From contig CAYLGY010000021.1 of NCBI GenBank assembly GCA_964383325.1, positions 1 to 34,813 on the forward strand: a stretch of 34,813 bases of DNA, written 5' to 3'. Source of the DNA: CAYLGY01 sp964383325. Its GTDB lineage: Bacteria; Pseudomonadota; Alphaproteobacteria; Rhizobiales; Rhizobiaceae. Shown here in pieces: positions 22,712 through 32,000 of this stretch. The notes under the pieces were generated by a model. The model had not been told where the DNA came from. It made no database searches and worked only from the letters and a program-made list of their open reading frames with translations. Within the stretch, counting starts at the first letter, position 1. Each line of letters opens with the position of its first letter. The translations under genes were made by a program, and so were the position numbers.

Positions 22712-25206
22712 CCTTCAGGGATAGCCGCATCCATCTGCGCTGCCAACTCCGCCAGCAGCGCATCCTCCGCGCCGCCGGCGACCGGCTCCCTGCCGATTTC
22801 CATCATCACCGGCACGGCCAGAGGCGAGATCCGGTCGAGATCGACATGCTGGATGTGCTGCGGCACCCGGCGCAGCATGTCGGCGAGGCGGCCGATGTCG
22901 AGGAGGCCCGATGCCGCATCCTTGCGGGTCGCCTGCAGAAGGATGTGGTCGGGCTCGTGGCGGCGCAGCACGTCATAGATCAGGTCCGAGGAGACCGTGA
23001 GCTGCCGGCCCGATTTTTCCGCGCCCGGATGACGCTTCTCGATCAGCCCGGCGATCATGGCGCAGTTGCGGAAGGTGCGCTTGAGCATCCAGCTCTCGTC
23101 GAGCCAGCTTTCGAGATCGTCGCCCAGCATGTCCTCGTCGAGCAGGCTTTCGAGAGTCGCCTCGCCGGAACGGGCCAGCCGGCCGAGATCCCGCAGCGCC
23201 CAGATCGCCAGCGCATAGTCTGTCGCCACGAAGCCGAGCGGGCGCGCTCCGGCCCGCTCCAGCCGCCGGGTCAGCAGCATGCCGAGGGTCTGATGCGCCG
23301 GCCGTCCCTCGAAAGGATACATGACCATGCAGTAGCGGCCTTCATGCGGAAATGTCTCGACCAGGAGGCACTCCGGCCGGGGCAGGGCGGAGTACTGCGC
23401 CTGCAGCGCCAGCCAGGAAGAGACCTGCGTCGGCAGTTCGTGCCAGCGGCCTCGATCGGCGATCAGCTGGCGCACGGTCGCGGCAAGATAGGTCGAGAGC
23501 GGAAACTTGCCGCCGAAATAGGCCGGAACGCGCGCCTCCCGGTCCGGCGCGATCGAGGCGTAGCAGACATTCTCGCGGATGGTCTCGAATCGCAGGATCC
23601 TTCCCGAGAACTGGAACGTATCGCCCGGAGTGAGCGATTCGAGGAAGCTTTCCTCGATCTGGCCGAGCACGGGGCCGGCGCGGGCGCTGGCGCCCTTGCG
23701 GCGGGTAAGGCGCACCGTGAGCATGGGCGATTCGACGATGGTCCCGACATTCAGCCGGTATTGCCGGGCAACCATCGGGTGGGCGATGCGCCACCGGCCG
23801 TCCGGCATCGGCCGGATGCGCGCATGGCGCTCGTAGCTGCGCAGCGCATATCCGCCGGTGGCGACGAAATCGACCACCCGGTCGAAGGTCAGCCGGTCGA
23901 GCCGCGAATAGGGTTCGCAGCTGATGATTTCGCGATAGAGCGCATCCGCATCGAAAGGGCCGGCGCAGGCAGTACCCAGCACATGCTGGGCGAGGACATC
24001 GATGGCGCCCTCCTCCAGGGGAGGCGTATCCTGCGCGCCCTCGCTGCTGGCGATCAAGGCCGCGCGGCATTCCAGCACCTCGAAACGGTTCGAGGGAACG
24101 AGGATTGCCTCGCTCGGCTCGTCCATGCGGTGATTGGAGCGGCCGATGCGCTGCGCCAGCCGGCTCGCGCCCTTCGGTGCGCCCACATGGATGACGAGAT
24201 CGACATCGCCCCAGTCAATGCCGAGATCCAGAGTCGAAGTGGCGACGACTGCCCGCAACCGGTTCTCGGCCATCGCCTTTTCCACCTTGCGCCGCTGGCC
24301 GGCATCGAGCGAGCCATGATGCAGGGCGATCGGCAGATCCTGGTCGTTTGCCTGCCACAGCGCCCGGAAGAGCCGCTCCGCCTGGCTGCGCGTATTGACG
24401 AAGACCAGCGTCGTGCGATGCGCTGCGACCGCGGCAAGGATGTCGCCGACGGCATGCATCGCCGAATGACCGGCCCAGGGTACGCGCTCGGCCGAATCGA
24501 GGATGCGGATGCGCGGCCGCGCGCCGCCCGGTACCGTGACCAGTTCGGAAAGCTGGCCCGGCGGCATCTGCGGCACCAGCCAGCGCCGCAGCGCATCGGG
24601 GTCGGAGACGGTAGCCGAAAGGCCCGTCGCGATCAGCCCGGGTGCGAAACGGCGCAGCCGCGCCAGCCCCAGCGCGGTGAGGTGGCCGCGCTTTGCGGTG
24701 ACGAGCGAATGCAGCTCGTCGAAGATGCAGAACCGGAGACTGCCAAACAGCCGCTCAGCATTGGGGTCCGCAAGGAGCAGCGCGAGCTGCTCGGGCGTTG
24801 CCAGAAGAATTTCGGGCGGATCGAGCTTCTGCCGCAGCCGCCGATGGGCGGGCGTGTCACCGCTGCGCGTCTCCATGCGGATGGCGAGCCCCATTTCGGT
24901 GACCGGCACGTCCAGATTGCGGTGGATGTCGACCGCGAGCGCCTTGAGCGGCGAGATGTAGAGCGTATGCACGCCGCGGCGCGAGGTTCCTTGGCGGCCG
25001 GTCCCGCGCTCCGACAATTCCACCAGTGCCGGCAGAAAGCCGGCCAGGGTCTTGCCGGCGCCCGTCGGCGCGATCAGCAGGCTGGAGCGGTCGTGCCGCG
25101 CATGTTCGAGCAGCGCAAGCTGATGCGGACGCGCCTCCCAGCCGCGCCGGGCAAACCAGTCCCGGAAACGCGCCGGCAGCAGGTCTGCATCCGGATTTCC
25201 CGCCAT
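22708..25206 (-). CDS. Ligase-associated DNA damage response DEXH-box helicase (Lhr-like)
   Basis: An 832-residue superfamily 2 helicase of the Lhr type. Walker A is GAGKT at 49-53, the Walker B box is FDELH, and SAT (GLSATVSDPDALRRW) is motif III. Motif VI is QRIGRSNHR. The C-terminal half is the Lhr-specific winged-helix/core region. I chose the ATG at 25206 (MAGNPDADLLPARFRDW); the frame is open upstream only as shadow. It lies 2 bp after the TM-protein stop and overlaps pdeM by 4 bp. The ligase and exonuclease genes that often accompany it are not in this window. A 1308-codon open frame on the opposite strand (22153-26079) is not real. Confidence 0.93.
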   Translation of the reverse strand: MAGNPDADLLPARFRDWFARRGWEARPHQLALLEHARHDRSSLLIAPTGAGKTLAGFLPALVELSERGTGRQGTSRRGVHTLYISPLKALAVDIHRNLDVPVTEMGLAIRMETRSGDTPAHRRLRQKLDPPEILLATPEQLALLLADPNAERLFGSLRFCIFDELHSLVTAKRGHLTALGLARLRRFAPGLIATGLSATVSDPDALRRWLVPQMPPGQLSELVTVPGGARPRIRILDSAERVPWAGHSAMHAVGDILAAVAAHRTTLVFVNTRSQAERLFRALWQANDQDLPIALHHGSLDAGQRRKVEKAMAENRLRAVVATSTLDLGIDWGDVDLVIHVGAPKGASRLAQRIGRSNHRMDEPSEAILVPSNRFEVLECRAALIASSEGAQDTPPLEEGAIDVLAQHVLGTACAGPFDADALYREIISCEPYSRLDRLTFDRVVDFVATGGYALRSYERHARIRPMPDGRWRIAHPMVARQYRLNVGTIVESPMLTVRLTRRKGASARAGPVLGQIEESFLESLTPGDTFQFSGRILRFETIRENVCYASIAPDREARVPAYFGGKFPLSTYLAATVRQLIADRGRWHELPTQVSSWLALQAQYSALPRPECLLVETFPHEGRYCMVMYPFEGRPAHQTLGMLLTRRLERAGARPLGFVATDYALAIWALRDLGRLARSGEATLESLLDEDMLGDDLESWLDESWMLKRTFRNCAMIAGLIEKRHPGAEKSGRQLTVSSDLIYDVLRRHEPDHILLQATRKDAASGLLDIGRLADMLRRVPQHIQHVDLDRISPLAVPVMMEIGREPVAGGAEDALLAELAAQMDAAIPEG

Positions 25207-25208
25207 GT

Positions 25209-26156
25209 TCAGGAGGCGGCCACCGCCGTCCGGATGGCCTGGATGTCGATGATTGCGCCGCTGCCACCAATGGCCGGGCGCAGGATCAGCGCCCCCGATT
25301 GGCGCGGACTGCCAGCCGGAACGACGATCTCGAACAGGAATTCGGAGATCGTCGGGCCGATCTCGAAGCGCTTGCGGCCGCAATCGCCCAGTTCCGCCAG
25401 CTGGCATTCTATGGCGAATTCGGCGGTCTCGCCTTCGCCGGCGCGCGCCTGGATGCTGATCATGACCCGGTTTCCGGCCATCCGCTCAAGGATGCCCTGT
25501 CCGATGCCGAAACGGACCTCCGCCTCTCCGTCGCTTTCGATGCGCAGGAAGGTCTGGCCTTCCTCGGCCATGATGTTGGCCGTCGCGCCGCCGCCGAGCG
25601 CGACATTGGAGGCATCTTCCGGCACGAAGACGCGGATCCAGTCCTGGTCCGCCGGTACCTGCGTCACGCCGGATGCGGGGCCCGATCCCGATATTGCCGG
25701 CGGTGCGTCCGGGGATCCGGGCGAAGCGGAAAAGCCGCCAAAGACGATCCACCACACCGCGGCGAGAAGCAGCAGCAATCCGGCAAGCACCACGAGGAAG
25801 ATCATGGCCGGCCGGATGCGCGCCCTGTTGCCGCGCCGCGCCTTTGGCGGCCGACCGGCATCGATGCGGTCGTCGGGATCCAGCGCCGGCGCCTCAGGGG
25901 CGGACAGCGCCCAGTCGTCGCCAACCTCGTCGATCCCGATCTCCGGCAGGGCCGAAGCAAATTCCGACTCGATCTCGACAATGCTGGCACGGAGCCGGTC
26001 GCGCCGCTGCTCGATTTGTTCGGGGCTGAGCTGGCGTCCGGAGAGCGCCCGTTCCAGCGAGGAAAAGGCGGATTGGTAAACGCGCTCGCGGAAGGCCTCG
26101 TCCGTCGCATCTCCCTTTTCCAGCGCGTTGCGGATGGCCTTCTTGATCGGGTCCAA
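25209..26156 (-). CDS. Conserved hypothetical single-pass membrane protein
   Basis: 315 residues. An N-terminal helical cytoplasmic part (about 1-75) with acidic low-complexity sequence to about 105 is followed by a basic RRGNRAR stop and one strong TM helix at about 115-140. A beta-rich periplasmic domain of about 160 residues follows. I think the type is found in Rhizobiales but have no function for it. The start is TTG at 26156, since an in-frame stop lies just upstream and GGAG is 10 bases away. It leads the operon with the helicase and pdeM, separated from the helicase by only 2 bp. Confidence 0.78.
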   Translation of the reverse strand: MDPIKKAIRNALEKGDATDEAFRERVYQSAFSSLERALSGRQLSPEQIEQRRDRLRASIVEIESEFASALPEIGIDEVGDDWALSAPEAPALDPDDRIDAGRPPKARRGNRARIRPAMIFLVVLAGLLLLLAAVWWIVFGGFSASPGSPDAPPAISGSGPASGVTQVPADQDWIRVFVPEDASNVALGGGATANIMAEEGQTFLRIESDGEAEVRFGIGQGILERMAGNRVMISIQARAGEGETAEFAIECQLAELGDCGRKRFEIGPTISEFLFEIVVPAGSPRQSGALILRPAIGGSGAIIDIQAIRTAVAAS

Positions 26157-26195
26157 GAGATGGGTACTCCAGCTTCAGGTCGATGCCATATGGCA

Positions 26196-26234
26196 GGGCC
26201 CTATCGTTCAATCTTGTTGAAATAGGGCCCTTTT
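26196..26234 (-). terminator. Long hairpin between soxG and the TM-protein gene
   Basis: GGGCCCTAT (26196-26204) pairs with ATAGGGCCC (26222-26230), and inside it TTCAA (26207-26211) pairs with TTGAA (26217-26221) around loop TCTTG. TTTT follows on the plus strand (26231-26234), but no T-run follows on the minus strand, in which the sox genes are read. It probably ends the sox transcript, 20 bp after soxG. Confidence 0.55.
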
Positions 26235-26251
26235 CCCCGAAATGGAAGCCG

Positions 26252-26797
26252 TTACCAGGCTGCGGCCTGGGCTGCCTTGGACAGATAGGCGAACAGATAG
26301 GCCGAAAAGGACGGCCAGTAATCGATGCGGAACGTCTCCTCGCCGGTTCGCCACAGGATGATGTCGACCTTGCCGAAGAGCGTGCGCGTGCATTTTCCGA
26401 CCGGAAAGGCTTGCAGCGACAGGTCGAGCGGACAGCCGGCCGCCAGCGTCGCCGTGGCCAGCCGGCCGCTGATTTCAATCGTGCGGTTGCGGTGGGAAAT
26501 GTCGACGATCGACCCCGCAAGGCCCCCGGCCGGCATGGCGGCCTCGGCATTCTCGTCAATGATCAGCCATTCATCGGGCCCTAGCCAGAGAGCGGAGCGG
26601 GTGCCGGAACGCGCCGACCGGCCCGGTTCCGTCGGCAAGACGACCCCGAAAGCCGCGCTGGCTGCTCCGACCGAAGCGGGCGGCACCCGCAACGAGATCT
26701 TGCGGGCCAGGGGCAGCGGGACGATCGAAATGCCCGCCGTGGCAAGGCTGCAACCTTCGAGCGGATCGGAAAGCGTGGCGACAGTAGGTTCAGCCAT
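26252..26797 (-). CDS. soxG: Sarcosine oxidase gamma subunit
   Basis: The gamma subunit of heterotetrameric sarcosine oxidase; 181 residues. The features LWLGPDEWLII and GSIVDISHRNRTIEISG, and the end KVDIILWRTGEETFRIDYWPSF, match SoxG proteins. It is a GcvT-like fold that helps assemble the complex in the cytoplasm. It is the last gene of the operon, overlapping soxA by 8 bp. Confidence 0.92.
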   Translation of the reverse strand: MAEPTVATLSDPLEGCSLATAGISIVPLPLARKISLRVPPASVGAASAAFGVVLPTEPGRSARSGTRSALWLGPDEWLIIDENAEAAMPAGGLAGSIVDISHRNRTIEISGRLATATLAAGCPLDLSLQAFPVGKCTRTLFGKVDIILWRTGEETFRIDYWPSFSAYLFAYLSKAAQAAAW

Positions 26798-29744
26798 GGA
26801 GACGCGCTCCTTCCTCGTCGATGAATACGGTTCCCGTCACCTCGACCTTGATGACGCGGTCCGGCATCGGGACATAGAGGGTTTCGCCCATGCGGGCGCG
26901 GCCATTCTCGACCAGCGCCAGCGCGATGGACCGGCCGCAATTTTCCGACCAGTAGGAGGAAGTCACCCAGCCGATCATCTTCATCGGCACCGGCTGGTTC
27001 GGATTGGCGACGATCTGGGCGCCTTCCTCGAGCACGGTGCGCGGGTCCTCGGTCTTCAGTCCGACGAGCTGGCGCCGGCCTTCGGCCACCAGATCCTCGC
27101 GCATCAGGCCGCGAATGCCGACGAAATCGGTCTTGTTCTTGCCAATGGCCCAGTCGACCCCCGCATCCTGCGGCGTGACCGTCCCGTCCGTGTCCTGCCC
27201 GACGATGATGTAGCCCTTCTCGGCGCGCATCACGTGCATCGTCTCGGTGCCATAGGCGCAGGCATCGTGCTTTTCGGCTTCCGCCCAGAGCAATTCCCAG
27301 ACCGACTGGCCGTAGGCCGACGGCACATTGACCTCGAAGCCCGTCTCGCCGGTAAAGGACATGCGGAACAATCGCGTCGGGACGCCGCAGATCCTGCCTT
27401 CGCGGACGCTCATATGGGGCATGGCGTCCGCGGATAGGTCGATGCCCTCGACAAAGGGCGCGATGATCTCGCGCGATTTCGGGCCCTGGACTGCAATCAC
27501 CGCCCATTGTTCCGTCGTCGAGGTCAGGGCGACATCCAGATCGGGGAATTCCGTCTGCAGATAGTCTTCCATGAAATTCAGGACCCGCGCCGCGCCGCCG
27601 GTGGTGGTGGTGACATGGAAGCGGTCCTCGGCAATCCGGCCGACAACGCCATCATCATAGATGAAGCCGTCCTCGCGCAGCATGATGCCGTAGCGGCACC
27701 GCCCTACGCCCAGCTTCTGCCAGGGATTCGTGTACATGATTTCAAGGAATTTCGCCGCATCGGGGCCGACGACCTCGATCTTGCCCAGCGTCGATGCGTC
27801 GAACATGCCCGCCGTGGTGCGCACGGTGCGGCACTCGCGGGCGACCGCTGCCCGCATGTCCTCGCCGGCGCGCGGATAGTACCAGGCCCGGCGCCAGTTG
27901 CCGACATCCTCGAACTGCGCGCCCATGCGCTCATGCCAGGCATGCATCGGCGTCACCCGCATCGGATCGAACGTGTCGCCGCGTCCGAAGGCTGCGAAGG
28001 CGCCGAAGGTCACCGGGGTGAAGGGCGGGCGGAAGGTGGTCAGCCCGACCTCGGGAATATCGCGGCCGAGTTCCTGCGCGGCAATGGCGAGGCCGTGCAG
28101 GTTCGAGGTCTTGCCCTGGTCGGTGGCCATGCCGTTGGTGGTGAAGCGCTTGACATGCTCGATCGAATGCATGCCTTCGCGTACGGCCTGGCGGATGTCC
28201 TTTGCGGTGACGTCGTTCTGGAAATCGATGAAGGCCTTGCCGGGCGCCATGACCCCGGGCGGCGGTCCGGCAATGCCGCTGTCGCGGCTTTCGCTGGAGC
28301 GGATCTCGGGAACGGCGTCTCCCGCCGCCGAGACGGCTGCGGCCGCCTCCTCGACGATCTGGTCCAGCGCGCCGGTGCCGGCCGCCGAGCCGACGCAGGC
28401 GCAATCCTGCGCATAGGCGCCGGGCACGAACTGGGTGCCGTCCCAGACGACCTTGCCGCGCGATTGCGAGAACAGGTGCAGGCTCGGCGTCCAGCCTGCC
28501 GAAGTCAGCAGCGCATCGACTGCGATCTTGCGCGGGCTGCCGCCGGAAAGCCGCTCCACGGTCATCGAGCGGATGCGCAGCCGCCCGCTTGTATCGCGGA
28601 CGTGGTGGCCGGCAAGAACTTCGATGCCGAGGGCGCGCGCCTCTTCGGCCGCGGGGCTGGTCGCGCTGTCGCGGCTGTCGACGATGGCGGCGATCTCGAT
28701 ACCGGAGCGCTTGAGATCGATTGCGGCGCGGTAGCCGGAATCGCATGCCGTATAGACGCCGACCCGCCGTCCGACCGCGACGCCGAAATGATTGAGATAG
28801 GCCCGGCCGGCCGAGGCGAGCAGGATGCCCGGGCGGTCATTGCCGGGAAAGACCATGTGGCGCTCGATGGCGCCCGTCGCCAGGATGACTCTGCCGGCCC
28901 GCACCTGCCACAGGCGCTCGCGCGGCATGGCTGGATCCGGATCGGCCAGATGGTCCGTCAGCCTTTCGGCCAGGGTGACGAAATTCTGCACGTAGTAGCC
29001 GAAGGCGGTCGTGCGCGTCAGGACGCGGACATTCTCCATGGCGGCGAGACGCGCCACCTCCTCCTGTGCCCAGTCCCAGCCCGGCCTTCCGCCGACCTCG
29101 GTGCCGCTTTCCCAGCGCAGCGCGCCGCCGGGCATTTCCTGCTCGTCGCAGAGAATCACGCGCTTGCCCTGGGCCGCCGCCGCGCTCGCCGCGACGATGC
29201 CGGCAAGGCCGGCGCCGACGACCAGCACGTCGCAATGCGCATAGAGCGAGGCGTAGTGATCCGGATCGGGTTCGGTCGGGGCAGTGCCCAGCCCCGCCGC
29301 CTTGCGGATGATCGGCTCGTAGAGATGTTTCCATGCCGCCCGGGGCCACATGAAGGTCTTGTAGTAGAAACCGGCCGAGAAAAAGGGCGAGAACGCGTCG
29401 TTGACGGCATTGATGTCGAAGGCAAGCGACGGCCAGCGATTCTGCGAAGTTGCGTTCAGCCCGTCATACAGCTCCTGCACGGTCGCGCGGACATTCGGCG
29501 TCACGCGGCCATTGCGCCGGTCGATGCCGACCAGCGCGTTCGGCTCTTCCGAACCGGCGGAAAAGATGCCGCGGGGGCGGTGATACTTGAATGACCGCCC
29601 GACAAGGTGAATGCCGTTGGCCAGCAGCGCCGAGGCCAGCGTGTCGCCCTTGAGGCCCGTCAGCGATTGCTGGTCGAAAGTGAAGCCGATCTGCCTTGCC
29701 GGGGTGAGGCGGCCGGTTCCCGCCAGTCGGAATTTCCCGCTCAT
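26790..29744 (-). CDS. soxA: Sarcosine oxidase alpha subunit
   Basis: The large subunit, 984 residues. It oxidatively demethylates sarcosine to glycine with transfer of the C1 unit to tetrahydrofolate and release of hydrogen peroxide. Domains in order: an N-terminal ferredoxin-like part (TFDQQSLTGLKGDTLASALL, then FKYHRPRG), a dinucleotide-binding part at about 170-200 (DVLVVGAGLAGIVAASAAAA) which holds NAD in this family, and a C-terminal GcvT/aminomethyltransferase part from about 600 that binds tetrahydrofolate (MRVTPMHAWHERMGAQFED, then GMFDASTLGKIEV). It overlaps soxD by 4 bp and soxG by 8 bp. Confidence 0.95.
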   Translation of the reverse strand: MSGKFRLAGTGRLTPARQIGFTFDQQSLTGLKGDTLASALLANGIHLVGRSFKYHRPRGIFSAGSEEPNALVGIDRRNGRVTPNVRATVQELYDGLNATSQNRWPSLAFDINAVNDAFSPFFSAGFYYKTFMWPRAAWKHLYEPIIRKAAGLGTAPTEPDPDHYASLYAHCDVLVVGAGLAGIVAASAAAAQGKRVILCDEQEMPGGALRWESGTEVGGRPGWDWAQEEVARLAAMENVRVLTRTTAFGYYVQNFVTLAERLTDHLADPDPAMPRERLWQVRAGRVILATGAIERHMVFPGNDRPGILLASAGRAYLNHFGVAVGRRVGVYTACDSGYRAAIDLKRSGIEIAAIVDSRDSATSPAAEEARALGIEVLAGHHVRDTSGRLRIRSMTVERLSGGSPRKIAVDALLTSAGWTPSLHLFSQSRGKVVWDGTQFVPGAYAQDCACVGSAAGTGALDQIVEEAAAAVSAAGDAVPEIRSSESRDSGIAGPPPGVMAPGKAFIDFQNDVTAKDIRQAVREGMHSIEHVKRFTTNGMATDQGKTSNLHGLAIAAQELGRDIPEVGLTTFRPPFTPVTFGAFAAFGRGDTFDPMRVTPMHAWHERMGAQFEDVGNWRRAWYYPRAGEDMRAAVARECRTVRTTAGMFDASTLGKIEVVGPDAAKFLEIMYTNPWQKLGVGRCRYGIMLREDGFIYDDGVVGRIAEDRFHVTTTTGGAARVLNFMEDYLQTEFPDLDVALTSTTEQWAVIAVQGPKSREIIAPFVEGIDLSADAMPHMSVREGRICGVPTRLFRMSFTGETGFEVNVPSAYGQSVWELLWAEAEKHDACAYGTETMHVMRAEKGYIIVGQDTDGTVTPQDAGVDWAIGKNKTDFVGIRGLMREDLVAEGRRQLVGLKTEDPRTVLEEGAQIVANPNQPVPMKMIGWVTSSYWSENCGRSIALALVENGRARMGETLYVPMPDRVIKVEVTGTVFIDEEGARLHG

Positions 29745-30070
29745 CTCGATTTTCCACCCTGACGGATCTCGTTCAGCCTTGCTTCGAGGATTTCCGGCGC
29801 CGGCTTCGGCTTGCCCGCTTCATACGTCATCAGGAACTTGTCGGTCACCGTGTCACGGGCGGCATTGAAGAAGCGTGCGCAGCCTCGCACATGGCGCCAG
29901 CGCTCGAAATGCAGTCCGCGCGGATTTGCGCGGATGAAGAGGTAGGCCTCGAAGGCCTCCGCATCCAGTGAAGCGATGTTCTCCGGCCGCGCAATATGCG
30001 CTTCACCTGCATTGGCGAATTCGATCTCGGGCCGGTCTTCCTTGCAATAGGGACAATGGATCAGCAGCAT
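29741..30070 (-). CDS. soxD: Sarcosine oxidase delta subunit
   Basis: A small zinc-binding subunit of 109 residues. The expected ligands are visible: C6 and C9 in HCPYC, and H60 and C64 in HVRGC. It holds the alpha and beta subunits together in the tetramer. The stop overlaps the start of soxA by 4 bp, and it lies 8 bp after soxB, giving the standard soxBDAG order. Confidence 0.95.
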   Translation of the reverse strand: MLLIHCPYCKEDRPEIEFANAGEAHIARPENIASLDAEAFEAYLFIRANPRGLHFERWRHVRGCARFFNAARDTVTDKFLMTYEAGKPKPAPEILEARLNEIRQGGKSR

Positions 30071-30078
30071 GATGACCT

Positions 30079-31332
30079 CTAATGGGCGACGGCCGCGGCA
30101 GCGGCTTCATCGATCAGCCGGCCGGTACGGAATCGTTCGAGCGTATAGGCGGCGTTGATCGGATGCGGCTCGTCGCGTGCGATCGTATGGGCGAAGACAT
30201 GGCCGGATCCGGGCGTGGCCTTGAAGCCGCCGGTTCCCCAGCCGCAATTGACATAGAGCCCCGGCACCGGCGTCTTGCCGAGAATCGGCGAGCGGTCGGG
30301 CGTGACGTCGACAATGCCGCCCCAGCTGCGCAGCAGCTTCATGCGCCGGAAGACGGGGAACATCTCGCAAATGGCTTCGAGCGTATGCTGGATGATGTGC
30401 AGGCTGCCGGCCTGCGAATAGGAGACATACTGGTCGGTGCCGGCGCCGATGACCAGTTCGCCCTTGTCCGATTGCGAAATATAGGCGTGCACCGTGTTGG
30501 ACATGACGACGCAGGGCACGCAGGGCTTCACCGGCTCCGATACGAGCGCCTGCAGCGGATAGCTTTCGAGCGGCGCGCGCACGCCAGCCATCTGCAGGAG
30601 GACCGATGTGTGGCCGGCAGCGACCAGGCCGATCTTGTCGGCGCCGATCGGCCCTTTCGTGGTCTCGACACCGGTCACGCGGCCATTCTCGCCGCGGCGA
30701 ATGCCGGTGACCTCGCAATTCTGGATGATGTGCACGCCGAGATCCGAGGCCGCGCGGGCATAGCCCCAGGCCACCGCGTCATGGCGCGCCGTGCCGCCGC
30801 GGCGCTGCAAGGCTGCCCCGAGCACGGGATAGCGGGTTGTCTTCGCAATGTTCAGCGGCGGGCAATAGGCCTTTGCCTGTTCCGGGGTCAGCCACTCATT
30901 GTCGACGCCGTTCAGGCGATTGGCATGGATGTGGCGCTGGAAGCTCTGCACGTCATGGATGTTGTGCGCCAGCATCATCACGCCGCGCGGGCTGTACATG
31001 ACGTTGTAGTTGAGCTCCTGCGAGAGATTTTCCCACAGCCTGACGGCATGATCGTAGATGCCTGCGCTTTCGTCATAGAGATAGTTCGAGCGGATGATCG
31101 TGGTGTTGCGGCCGGTATTGCCGCCACCGAGCCAGCCCTTCTCCAGGACGGCAATGTTGCGCAGGCCGTGTTCCTTCGCCAGGTAATATGCGGTGGCGAG
31201 GCCGTGGCCTCCGGCGCCGACAATGATGATGTCGTATTTTGCCCGGGGCTCGGGCGAAGGCCATTGCCGGTCCCAGCCCTTGTGCGACCGCAGGGCTTCG
31301 CGCGCGATTGCAAAAACGGAGTATTTGCGCAT
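30079..31332 (-). CDS. soxB: Sarcosine oxidase beta subunit
   Basis: The catalytic flavin subunit, 417 residues. The FAD motif is YDIIIVGAGGHGLATAYYLA near residue 35, and the histidine of GGTARHDAVAWGYA is where the covalent FMN is expected in this family. The ATG at 31332 (MRKYSVFAIAREALRS) gives the family length; the frame is open to 31428 but those residues are not family-like. It is the first gene of soxBDAG. The divergent region 31333-31638 towards rpsU must hold the sox promoter; I could not pick a clear box. Confidence 0.94.
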   Translation of the reverse strand: MRKYSVFAIAREALRSHKGWDRQWPSPEPRAKYDIIIVGAGGHGLATAYYLAKEHGLRNIAVLEKGWLGGGNTGRNTTIIRSNYLYDESAGIYDHAVRLWENLSQELNYNVMYSPRGVMMLAHNIHDVQSFQRHIHANRLNGVDNEWLTPEQAKAYCPPLNIAKTTRYPVLGAALQRRGGTARHDAVAWGYARAASDLGVHIIQNCEVTGIRRGENGRVTGVETTKGPIGADKIGLVAAGHTSVLLQMAGVRAPLESYPLQALVSEPVKPCVPCVVMSNTVHAYISQSDKGELVIGAGTDQYVSYSQAGSLHIIQHTLEAICEMFPVFRRMKLLRSWGGIVDVTPDRSPILGKTPVPGLYVNCGWGTGGFKATPGSGHVFAHTIARDEPHPINAAYTLERFRTGRLIDEAAAAAVAH

Positions 31333-31638
31333 TCCTGAATCCGTGAACCGAGATGCTCGAGGGGTTTGCCGGGAAAGTATCATCCGGGCGCTGTGAAGCA
31401 AGGCCGGGATCGAGCTAAAAATGCTCATTCACGCATAAGGGCGCCTTATGAAGCGGCGCTTCCGGTCGCGATTCGCCGAAAAATGCGGGCGGACACGGCT
31501 TTGCGAGCGGGTTGCGGTGGACAATTGCTTTCCATCCTGTTATTTCCCGCGCGGATTTGCAGCGTCTCGGCGTTGCGAAGCGGCCGGGCTGCTTGTCGGC
31601 CCCTTTTCATGATCATGACCAACTGGCAGGAATCCTAC

Positions 31639-31863
31639 GTGCAGGTACTCGTTCGAGACAACAATGTTGATCAGGCGCTTCGTGCCCTGAAGAAAAAGAT
31701 GCAGCGGGAAGGCATTTTCCGCGAAATGAAGATGCGCGGCCATTACGAGAAGCCGTCCGAGAAGCGTGCCCGCGAAAAGGCCGAGGCCATTCGCCGCGCC
31801 CGCAAGCTTGCGCGCAAGCGTGCGCAGCGGGAAGGGCTGACCGGCGGCAGAATGGGTCGCTGA
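31639..31863 (+). CDS. rpsU: 30S ribosomal protein S21
   Basis: A small ribosomal subunit protein, 74 residues, needed for translation initiation. MQVLVRDNNVDQALRALKKK and the basic tail with EKAEAIRRARKLARKRAQRE are diagnostic. The start is GTG at 31639 with AGGAA about 8 bases upstream; longer versions starting upstream would add residues absent from other S21 proteins. A short dyad, ATCCCG-TCCG-CGGGAT (31864-31879), directly after the stop may be a weak terminator. Confidence 0.95.
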   Translation: MQVLVRDNNVDQALRALKKKMQREGIFREMKMRGHYEKPSEKRAREKAEAIRRARKLARKRAQREGLTGGRMGR

Positions 31864-32000
31864 ATCCCGTCCGCGGGATGGTTTGCCGCGATTTTGTCTC
31901 TTTCAACGGATAGATGAATGGCGGTGCGGGTGCGATCATGCTGACTCGTGCCGGCTGTTCAGCGGCCAGGGAACTTCGAGACAGGGTAGGCACTGGGTTG

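Noticed and set aside
22153..26079. 1308-codon open frame antisense to the helicase operon
   Set aside because: It spans three real genes on the other strand and has the Arg-rich, domain-less look of a third-position-GC artefact.
27507..29594. 695-codon open frame antisense to soxA
   Set aside because: soxA is unmistakable over the whole length; the antisense frame shows no family features.
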